Assembly: GCF_008642295.1 (NCBI RefSeq)
Contig: NZ_CP029190.1
Coordinates: 620,001-684,000, forward strand
Direction: 5' to 3'
Source of the DNA: Streptomyces venezuelae
GTDB taxonomy: Bacteria; Actinomycetota; Actinomycetes; Streptomycetales; Streptomycetaceae
DNA: 64,000 nt
Each line of letters opens with the position of its first letter. Position 1 is the first letter of the stretch. Both the position numbers and the translations under genes were made by a program. This document shows positions 26,268-32,696 of the stretch, in pieces. Below the pieces are notes generated by a model, which did not search any database, was not told the origin of the DNA, and saw only the letters and a list, made by a program, of their open reading frames with translations.

Positions 26268-26664
26268 CGGCGGTGGCCTCGATCTCGACCAGGTGCTCGG
26301 GGATGTCCAGTGCCGCGACGCCCAGCAGCGTGGCCGGCGGGACCGGTGCGACGCCCAGCCTCGCAAACGCCCGGCTGACCCCCTCCATCAGCAGGGGCAT
26401 CTTGTCGGGGGTCCAGTCGACGACGTAGACGGTCAGTTTCGCCACGTCGTCGAAGGAACCGCCGACCTCGGCCAGGGCGGTCCCGATGTTGACGTAGCAC
26501 TGTTCGACCTGAGCGGCGAGGTCGCCCTCGCCGACCGTGGTCCCCTCGGCGTCCCAGGCGACCTGCCCGGCGATGAAGACCGTCTTCGATCCGGTCGCGA
26601 CCGACACCTGCCGGTAGGCGTCGACCTCGGGCAATCCGGTGGGGTTCACCAGGGTGATGGCCAT
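26257..26664 (-). CDS. RidA/YjgF family protein
   Basis: 135 residues. GSKTVFIAGQVAWDAEG, QVEQCYVNIGTALAEVGG and the C-terminal PPATLLGVAAL-DIPEHLVEIEATAV show the RidA fold, which trims reactive enamine/imine intermediates of amino acid metabolism. The usual catalytic Arg of RidA (…PARxxV) is absent: the sequence reads PATLLGV, so it may belong to a non-deaminating subgroup. The start MAITLVNP follows GGAGG. It is divergent from an HxlR regulator with shared operators. Confidence 0.8.
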   Translation of the reverse strand: MAITLVNPTGLPEVDAYRQVSVATGSKTVFIAGQVAWDAEGTTVGEGDLAAQVEQCYVNIGTALAEVGGSFDDVAKLTVYVVDWTPDKMPLLMEGVSRAFARLGVAPVPPATLLGVAALDIPEHLVEIEATAVID

Positions 26665-26690
26665 GCTGCCTGCCTCCATTGCTCTCTTGT

Positions 26691-26759
26691 GGTTACTGGG
26701 AAACCGTAGGAGAGTGGTCGCCGACATGGAAGAACGCACTTTTCGGTGACTGGGGAACC
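26691..26759. promoter_or_regulatory. Two operator-like 15-bp repeats in RidA/HxlR divergent promoter
   Basis: GGTTACTGGGAAACC (26691-26705) and GGTGACTGGGGAACC (26745-26759) match at 13 of 15 positions and each has GGTT/GGT…AACC inverted ends. They are 54 bases apart, one by each gene start; the second ends two bases before the regulator ATG. They are most likely binding sites for the HxlR protein, giving autoregulation and control of the RidA gene. Confidence 0.6.
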
Positions 26760-26761
26760 TG

Positions 26762-27142
26762 ATGGTGACCAAGCAGTTGACGGGCCTGCCCGACGAGGCG
26801 GACGTAAGGCGCGCGGACTCCCTGGGGCGGGAGATCTTCTCGGATGTCGCCAACAAATGGGCGCTCCTGATCATCGAGGCCCTGGGCGAGGAAACCCTCC
26901 GCTTCAGCGAGCTGCGAAACGAGATCGAGGGCATCAGCCACAAGATGCTCACCCAGAACCTGCGCATGCTGGAGCGGTACGGCCTGCTCGAGCGGACCGT
27001 GCACCCCACAGTCCCGCCACGGGTCGACTACACCCTCACCGAGCCGGGCCGGGCCCTGCGGGTGACCATCGAGGGGCTGTGCGACTGGACCCACCGGTAC
27101 CTCGGCCACATCGAGGCCGCCCGCCGGCGCTTCGACGCCTGA
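26762..27142 (+). CDS. HxlR-family winged-helix regulator
   Basis: 126 residues with the HxlR fold: DVANKWALLIIEALGEETLRFSELRNEIEGISHKMLTQ (wing-helix core, ~28-65) and LERYGLLERTVHPTVPPRVDYTLTEPGRAL (wing). It lacks the conserved cysteine seen in redox-sensing members near residue 10-20. It is divergently paired with the RidA gene, the usual arrangement for a local regulator. Confidence 0.88.
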   Translation: MVTKQLTGLPDEADVRRADSLGREIFSDVANKWALLIIEALGEETLRFSELRNEIEGISHKMLTQNLRMLERYGLLERTVHPTVPPRVDYTLTEPGRALRVTIEGLCDWTHRYLGHIEAARRRFDA

Positions 27143-27175
27143 TCAGCCCGGTCGGCCCGGTCAGCCCGGTCAGGG

Positions 27176-28024
27176 TCACCGACGGCCCCCGACAAGGAGC
27201 TCGCGTTCGGCGACCAGCCGGAACGGGTTCGGCGGACGGCCGGTGAGGCGCTCGACGGTATCGGTGGTGCGGTCCTCGGCCCCCTCCGCGATGGCGCGGT
27301 CCATACCGGCCAGCATGGTGGCGAACTCCAGCGGTATGGCTGCGGCCAGCCGGTCGCGCATGGCCTCGTACGTCATGGGCCGGTGGACCACATCGCGTCC
27401 GGTGACCGCCGCGACGGTCGCGGCGATGTCCTCGTGGCTGAGCGCCTCCGGTCCGGTCAGGACCAGGTCGGCATCGGGCGCCCGGTCGGCGGTCAGGGCG
27501 TGGACGGCGACGGCGGCGATGTCCTCGGCATCGACGAATCCGACCCGGCCGTTCCCGGCCGCGGTCCGGATGACGCCGTGGTCGCGGATGCTGTCGGCGT
27601 GGGCGTGCGTGCCCGTGAAGTTCTGCATGAACCACGACGGCCGCAGCACCGCCCACTCGTCGAACAGCCCGGGCAGGGCCTGGTGTACGGCCCCCACCGC
27701 CGGGCCGCCCCGGGGAATCGCGGAGGAGCCGAGGAGGACGGCGCGCCGTACGCCGGCGGCGCGGGCCTGCCGGAGGAAGGGCACCATGACCGCGGCCGGG
27801 TCCGGGTCGCCCACGGGCGGGACGAGGTAGAGGCGGTCGGCTCCGTCGAGGGCCTCGCCGAAGGTGGCGGGGTCGTACCAGTCGAAGCGGACCGGTTCCG
27901 CTCCCGGGAGCGGGGTGGCCCGGCGGCCGGCGGCCTTGACGCGGTGGCCGGCGGCGATCAGCTGCGCGGTGGTGCGGCTGCCGGTGGTGCCGGTGGCGCC
28001 GATGGCCAGGGTGGTTGCGGGCAT
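27176..28024 (-). CDS. NmrA-like NAD(P)-binding protein
   Basis: 282 residues. The N-terminal LAIGATGTTGSRTTAQLIAAG is an atypical-SDR dinucleotide motif; FVDAEDIAAVAVHALT and YEAMRDRLAAAIP match NmrA/quinone-reductase-like SDRs. The active-site Tyr/Lys of classical SDRs is missing, consistent with a sensor or a QOR2-type reductase. It is divergent from and likely controlled by the adjacent TetR regulator. Confidence 0.82.
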   Translation of the reverse strand: MPATTLAIGATGTTGSRTTAQLIAAGHRVKAAGRRATPLPGAEPVRFDWYDPATFGEALDGADRLYLVPPVGDPDPAAVMVPFLRQARAAGVRRAVLLGSSAIPRGGPAVGAVHQALPGLFDEWAVLRPSWFMQNFTGTHAHADSIRDHGVIRTAAGNGRVGFVDAEDIAAVAVHALTADRAPDADLVLTGPEALSHEDIAATVAAVTGRDVVHRPMTYEAMRDRLAAAIPLEFATMLAGMDRAIAEGAEDRTTDTVERLTGRPPNPFRLVAERELLVGGRR

Positions 28025-28042
28025 GGGGGTTCTCCGTCCGGT

Positions 28043-28098
28043 ACGATACGGACCAGCGGTCCGGTTCTCGCTCGGGAACGATACGGACCGCCGGTCCG
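28043..28098. promoter_or_regulatory. Paired TetR operators between NmrA-like and TetR genes
   Basis: Two palindromes, CGGACC-AGC-GGTCCG (28049-28063) and CGGACC-GCC-GGTCCG (28084-28098), are each preceded by ACGATA, so 21-base units repeat at a 35-base offset. They fill the space between the divergent starts (28024 and 28123) and are the probable binding sites of the TetR protein. Confidence 0.75.
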
Positions 28099-28122
28099 CA
28101 TCGCAACCGGAGGGTCGATCCG

Positions 28123-28731
28123 ATGCCCGAACGCAGTCCACGCAAGGACGCGGCCCGCAACCGGGCAGCCGTCTTCGCCGCCGCCGACGCCCTGTTCGCC
28201 GGCTGCCGAAGCCCCGAGGAGGTGACCATGGCCGATATCGCGGCGGCGGCCGGCGTCGGCAAGGGCACACTGTTCCGCGCCTTCGGGGACCGCACCGGGC
28301 TGATCGGCGCGCTGTACGAGGCACGGCTCGAACCGGTCAGGAACGCCATCACGGAGGGGCCGCCGCCCCTGGGGCCGGCCACCCCGCCGCTCCAGCGCGT
28401 TCCCGCCCTGCTCGACGCGGTGCTGTGCTTCAAACTCGACAACCGCCATCTCGCCCTCGCCCTGGAGGGCACCGGCGCGGACAGCCCCTACCGGACCGCG
28501 CACTACGAGCGGTGGCACAGCCTGCTGCGGGACCTGCTGGAGCAGATCCCGGGCCTGGCCGGCGCCGATTTCACCGCCCACGCCCTGCTCGCCGCCACCC
28601 GGGCCGACCTGGTCGCGTATCTGGCCGGCGACAAGAGCGCCCCCAGCGAAGAACTCCGCGAAGAACTGCGCGAGCAGCTGGCGGCCTTCACCGCCACGGT
28701 GCTCGGCACCCGCGGCGCCGTGCGAGGCTGA
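28123..28731 (+). CDS. TetR-family transcriptional regulator
   Basis: 202 residues. Helix-turn-helix at about 30-60: TMADIAAAAGVGKGTLFRAFGDRTGLIGALYE. The ligand-binding C-terminal half has QRVPALLDAVLCFKLDNRHLALALEG. The ATG is placed after CGGAGGG. It is divergent from the NmrA-like gene with two shared palindromes. It is followed after 4 bases by the response regulator gene, so read-through is possible. Confidence 0.9.
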   Translation: MPERSPRKDAARNRAAVFAAADALFAGCRSPEEVTMADIAAAAGVGKGTLFRAFGDRTGLIGALYEARLEPVRNAITEGPPPLGPATPPLQRVPALLDAVLCFKLDNRHLALALEGTGADSPYRTAHYERWHSLLRDLLEQIPGLAGADFTAHALLAATRADLVAYLAGDKSAPSEELREELREQLAAFTATVLGTRGAVRG

Positions 28732-28735
28732 CGGC

Positions 28736-29485
28736 ATGCATGCTGAGCCACCGCACCGGATTCTCGTCGTCGACGACGACCCCACCGTCACCGAAGTCGT
28801 CACCGGCTACCTCCGCAACGCCGGATTCGCGGTCGACACCGCCGCCGACGGACACGAGGCCCTCGTGTGCGCCGCGAACGGCCGGCCCGATCTGCTCGTC
28901 CTGGATCTGATGCTCCCCGGAATCGACGGCATCGAGGTGTGCCGCCGCCTGCGCGAGGGGGCAGAGGGTGCAGGGGGTGCAGCGGAGGCCCCCGCCGTCA
29001 TCATGCTCACGGCCCGCGGGGAGGAAGAGGACCGTGTGCTCGGCCTGGAGGTCGGAGCGGACGACTACGTCACCAAGCCCTTCAGCCCGCGCGAACTCGT
29101 ACTGAGGGTGCAGGCCGTACTGCGCCGCCGGGCCGCCTCCACGAGCGGGGCCGGGGCCGGGGTCGGCAGCGGGGCCCTGCTGAGCGCCGGGGGCCTGGTG
29201 GTCGACACGGCCGCCCGCCGGGCCGTCCGGGGAGGCACCGAACTCTCCCTCACGACCCGCGAGTTCGACCTGCTCGTGTACCTGATGCGCCATCCGGGGC
29301 GCGCCGTCAGCAGGGAGCAGCTGCTGCGCGACGTATGGGACTGGGAGTTCGGCGACCTGTCCACCGTGACGGTCCATGCCCGACGGCTTCGGACCAAGAT
29401 CGAGGAGGATCCGGCGAACCCCACACTGATCCAGACCGTCTGGGGTCTGGGGTACCGCTTCGACTCCTCCGCCGAGAAGGGATGA
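28736..29485 (+). CDS. OmpR/PhoB-family response regulator
   Basis: 249 residues. Receiver domain 8-125 with acidic pocket VVDDD, phosphoacceptor Asp57 (LLVLDLMLPG), Thr in MLTARG and Lys in VTKPF. A Gly-rich linker (TSGAGAGVGSG) follows, then a winged-helix domain (LTTREFDLLVYLMRHPG … TVTVHARRLRTKIE … GYRF). It overlaps the kinase gene by 4 bases, making a cognate pair. The target genes are not apparent. Confidence 0.93.
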   Translation: MHAEPPHRILVVDDDPTVTEVVTGYLRNAGFAVDTAADGHEALVCAANGRPDLLVLDLMLPGIDGIEVCRRLREGAEGAGGAAEAPAVIMLTARGEEEDRVLGLEVGADDYVTKPFSPRELVLRVQAVLRRRAASTSGAGAGVGSGALLSAGGLVVDTAARRAVRGGTELSLTTREFDLLVYLMRHPGRAVSREQLLRDVWDWEFGDLSTVTVHARRLRTKIEEDPANPTLIQTVWGLGYRFDSSAEKG

Positions 29486-30615
29486 CCATCATGCGGGAGC
29501 AGGACCTGGTCCTCATCGCCCTGTACGCCCTGGGGGGCGCGGCGGTGGCCGGTGCGCTGGGGGCCGTGGTGCTCCGAGCCGTGCGGCACCGGTCGGCGGC
29601 GGTCTCCCTCGCGGTCGTGGCCGCCGTCTCGGTGACGACGATGCTGGCCGGGACGCTCACCGTCGCCTGGGCGATGTTCCTGTCGCACCACGACCTGGCG
29701 GTGGTCACCACGGTCGTCGCCGTGTCCGCCGTGGTCTCCTTCGCGCTGGCGGTCGTACTGGGCCGCTGGGTGGTCGCCCGGAGTGCGGCGCTGACCCTGG
29801 CGGCGCGTTCTTTCGGTGACGACGGCTCGTTCGCGGAGCCGGACCTGGCCGGGACCGCGGAACTGGCCGCGTTGAGCCGGGAACTGGCCGCCACCAGTGC
29901 CAAGCTGAGCGAGTCACGGGAGCGTGAGCGCGCGCTGGAGACCTCGCGGCGCGAGCTGGTCGCGTGGATCTCGCACGACCTGCGGACTCCGCTGGCCGGA
30001 GTGCGGGCGATGGCGGAGGCCCTGGAGGACGGTGTGGCCGCCGACCCCGAGCGGTACTTCCGCCAGATCCGCACGGAGGCGGACCGGCTGAACACCATGG
30101 TCGGCGAGCTGTTCGAGCTCTCCCGCATCCATGCCGGAACGCTCTCGCTGTCGCCGGCCCGGATCTCGACGTACGACCTGGTCGGCGAGGCGATGGCCGG
30201 TGTCGAGGCGCTCGCGCGGCAGCGTGGCGTCCGGCTCGTCGGCGACCGGGTGGCGCCGCTGCCGGTCGAGGTGGACGGCAGGGAGATGACGCGCGTCCTG
30301 TGCAACCTGCTCGGCAACGCGCTCCAGCGGACCCCGGCCGACGGCACGGTCGCCATCGCGGCGGAGTCCCGGGAGGAGGACGGCACGGTGGTGCTGTCGG
30401 TGACGGACGGCTGCGGCGGCATCCCCGAGCAGGACCTGCCCCGGGTGTTCGACACCGGCTGGCGCGGCACCGAGGCGCGCACGCCCCCGGGCGGCGCGGG
30501 TCTCGGCCTGGCGATCGTCCGGGGCATCGTCGAGGCGCACTCCGGGCGGGCCGGCGTACGCAATGTGGCCGGCGGCTGCTGCTTCGAGGTGACCCTGCCG
30601 AAAGCCGCCGTCTAG
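29482..30615 (+). CDS. Sensor histidine kinase
   Basis: 377 residues. Three or four N-terminal membrane helices (about 8-32, 40-66, 74-95) have very short external loops, so it probably senses a membrane event or partner. A HAMP-like linker follows, then the H-box WISHDLRTPLAG (His165), N-box CNLLGNALQRTP, G1 VTDGCGGIP and G2 GGAGLGLAIVRGI. It is partner of the upstream response regulator. It ends close to a convergent gene behind a strong hairpin. Confidence 0.92.
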   Translation: MTIMREQDLVLIALYALGGAAVAGALGAVVLRAVRHRSAAVSLAVVAAVSVTTMLAGTLTVAWAMFLSHHDLAVVTTVVAVSAVVSFALAVVLGRWVVARSAALTLAARSFGDDGSFAEPDLAGTAELAALSRELAATSAKLSESRERERALETSRRELVAWISHDLRTPLAGVRAMAEALEDGVAADPERYFRQIRTEADRLNTMVGELFELSRIHAGTLSLSPARISTYDLVGEAMAGVEALARQRGVRLVGDRVAPLPVEVDGREMTRVLCNLLGNALQRTPADGTVAIAAESREEDGTVVLSVTDGCGGIPEQDLPRVFDTGWRGTEARTPPGGAGLGLAIVRGIVEAHSGRAGVRNVAGGCCFEVTLPKAAV

Positions 30616-30647
30616 GCCGCCGTCCAGCACCCAGGCGGTCTCACGCA

Positions 30648-30681
30648 GGGTGTGCGGCCCCCGGATCGGGGCCGCACACCC
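30648..30681. terminator. Bidirectional terminator hairpin
   Basis: A perfect 14-base stem (GGGTGTGCGGCCCC at 30648-30661 with 30668-30681) and a 6-base loop separate the convergent histidine kinase and barrel-protein genes. Confidence 0.85.
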
Positions 30682-30688
30682 GACGGGA

Positions 30689-32101
30689 TCAGGCGCCCCA
30701 GCGCAGCGCGATGGTGTCGCCCACGTTGATGACCTTGTCGCGGGCGGCGCCGGCGAAGGCGGAGCCGTCCACGCTGACCTTCCAGGTGTGGGAGCCGCTG
30801 TTGGCCTTGCCGTTGACCGCGGTGATGGTGCCGGTGCCCGACGAGGGGGTCACGCTCGTGACGCAGCCCGTGGGGGTGGCCCCGGTCGTCGCCGCGTTCA
30901 GGACGTCGCCGAGGGTCGTGGTGGTGCCGGTGGGCGTGAAGGCCACCGAGCACACCTTGAGGCTGCCCGCGCCGTCGTCGACGGTCAGCGCCAGCCTGGT
31001 GGCCGTACCCGCGGTGAACGTGGACTGGGCGACCCACTGCGGGGCGCCGGGGGTGACCGGCACCGGCGGTGCCGAGGTGAAGCCGCCGCCGGCGACGGCG
31101 CGCAGGGCGTCGATGGAGGCGTACGCGGTCGGCGAGGTGTCGGAGGGCTTGTACTTGAAGCCGCCGGCCGGGTTGTACTGGTTGGCGATCAGGAAGTCGA
31201 TCGGGGTCTTGCCGTTGGCGGTGAGGAAGTCCCCGGTCTGCGGGTTGATGCCGCAGGCGTTCAGGCCCGCCACGCCCCAGCCGTTGGAGCTGGTGTTGAC
31301 CCCGTACAGGGAGTTGAAGGCGCCGTTGGGGGAGAGCAGCTTGCTCTTGAGGAAGCTCTTGGCCTGGACCACGTCCGCGTCGGTGTTGGGGACGCCGGAG
31401 GCGCAGAGGGCGGCCATCGCGGCGCCGGTCATGTCGACGTCGCTCGCGGAGTTGAGGACGGTGGGGTTGCCCTCGGCCTTCTGGTAGGTCCAGCCGCCGT
31501 CGACGTGCTGGTTGGCGCGGATCCGGGTGACCATCGCGTTGGTGAGCGCCTGGGGGACGCGGGCGCCGCCGGCCTGGGTCTTGGCCCCGCCGAGGGCGAG
31601 GGCCGCGAAGACGGTGCCGTTGAAGTTGCCGGACGGGCCGAAGTAGCCCGCCTCGGCGGTCTGCCAGTACGAGTAGATGTGGGCGATCAGGTTGCGGGAG
31701 GCCGAGACGCGGGCCGGGTCGATGCCGGCGGCGTAGGCGTTGAGGGTGCCGCGCTCGTAGTCGGTGACCACCGGGGCGCCGGAGGGCCAGCCCGCCGTGG
31801 ACAGCAGGTTGCGGTAGACGGTCCGGGCGTTCTTCGTGGTGTCGCCGCCCGGGGCGACGTCGGCCACGGCGGTGCCGGTGGCGGCGAAGGCGCTGAACGC
31901 CCACTCGTTGGACAGGCCGGAGCCGGCGTACGAACCGTCGGCCGCCTGGAGCGACTTGAGGTAGGCGACGCCGTTGGTCTTGGAGGTGGCGATCTGCGCC
32001 GGCGAGGAGGTCGCGACGGCGGGCAGCGCGGTGAGGGCGAGGGCACCGAGGGCGGCGGGCACCGCGAGCGCGAGGCGGCGGGAGGTGCGGGGACGGGACA
32101 T
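30689..32101 (-). CDS. Secreted alpha/alpha-barrel protein with C-terminal DUF4430-like domain (transcobalamin-like)
   Basis: 470 residues. Signal peptide 1-30 (basic MSRPRTSRR, hydrophobic core, ALPAVA). Residues about 40-365 carry squalene-cyclase/prenyltransferase-type alpha-hairpin repeats (GVAYLKSLQAADGSYAGSG, QHVDGGWTYQKAEGN, NGAFNSLYG, YNPAGGFKYKPSD). The last ~95 residues form a beta domain ending DKVINVGDTIALRWGA, the DUF4430 style. Barrel followed by DUF4430 is the order found in human intrinsic factor and transcobalamin. A cobalamin riboswitch lies upstream on the same strand. I infer a secreted cobalamin-binding protein; enzymatic cyclase motifs (DXDD) are not seen. There is no cell-wall anchor. 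Confidence 0.75.
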   Translation of the reverse strand: MSRPRTSRRLALAVPAALGALALTALPAVATSSPAQIATSKTNGVAYLKSLQAADGSYAGSGLSNEWAFSAFAATGTAVADVAPGGDTTKNARTVYRNLLSTAGWPSGAPVVTDYERGTLNAYAAGIDPARVSASRNLIAHIYSYWQTAEAGYFGPSGNFNGTVFAALALGGAKTQAGGARVPQALTNAMVTRIRANQHVDGGWTYQKAEGNPTVLNSASDVDMTGAAMAALCASGVPNTDADVVQAKSFLKSKLLSPNGAFNSLYGVNTSSNGWGVAGLNACGINPQTGDFLTANGKTPIDFLIANQYNPAGGFKYKPSDTSPTAYASIDALRAVAGGGFTSAPPVPVTPGAPQWVAQSTFTAGTATRLALTVDDGAGSLKVCSVAFTPTGTTTTLGDVLNAATTGATPTGCVTSVTPSSGTGTITAVNGKANSGSHTWKVSVDGSAFAGAARDKVINVGDTIALRWGA

Positions 32102-32249
32102 GACCTGCTCCTGGAGTCGGCGGACGCCGGTCGCCCCCGGCAACACCGCAGTTCACCGGGCACAGAGCACAGGAGCACAGGCACGGCAGGGCACGGCAGC
32201 GCCGGAGAGCCGTCGTCCGGAACGCGTGGTACGGCTTCGTCTACTGCAT

Positions 32250-32400
32250 CGCCGTATGGGCATTCGGGCTCGGAAACGGCCCCCGCCGTTCCATACCGCT
32301 GCGCGTCAGCTCCGGTTTCGCACCGGATTCCCCCATCTGGCAGCCCAGGACGCTACCCGAGTGATCAAGCGACCGCCAGCCATGCCGACGGCACGTGGAC
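32250..32400 (-). promoter_or_regulatory. Cobalamin riboswitch, minus strand
   Basis: In minus-strand sense, bases 32336 down to 32291 read GGGGGAATCCGGTGCG, AAACCGGAGCTGACGCGC and AGCGGTATGG in order. This is the conserved B12-box core (GGAA, CCGGTG…CCGG, CTGAC-CGCA-CGGTA). The 3' part GAATGCCCATACGGCG follows. Outer limits are approximate. It precedes the secreted barrel gene by about 145 bases and should switch it off when cobalamin is plentiful. Confidence 0.88.
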
Positions 32401-32449
32401 ACCGGGCCCGCCGGACGCATCCACTGAGACCCACGCCACCTTGACGGGT

Positions 32450-32585
32450 CGTCCGGATCCGTGTTGCACTCCGGCTGATAACTGCTCAGTACCAGGGGAA
32501 GCCGGTCGAAGTCCGGCGCTGACCCGCAACCGTAGGCCCGGTCCGTCCGGGTGAGCCGGAATGCCTGGAGCTGGGACACAGTACG
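32450..32585 (+). promoter_or_regulatory. Cobalamin riboswitch, plus strand
   Basis: The core at 32493-32534 contains CAGGGGAAGCCGGTCG, AAGTCCGGCGCTGACC and CGCAACCGTA in order, followed by GAGCCGGAATGCCTGG, matching the B12-box consensus. It lies about 110 bases upstream of the GTG of the ECF operon's first gene and runs divergently to the minus-strand riboswitch. Outer limits are approximate. Confidence 0.9.
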
Positions 32586-32696
32586 GAGAGCGCCGTCGCG
32601 GATTGCGGTGTGGTCGTCGCAGCCTCCCATGGCCACCGGGCCGTGCGGGGGCGCATCGCCACGTATGCAGCCGCCCGGCAGAGACGAGGGGCCGCG

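Noticed and set aside
32610..32696. Earlier in-frame start for the LAATG-anchored protein
   Set aside because: It would put extra residues before a signal peptide and lies close to the riboswitch expression platform. The GTG at 32697 has GAGGGG upstream.
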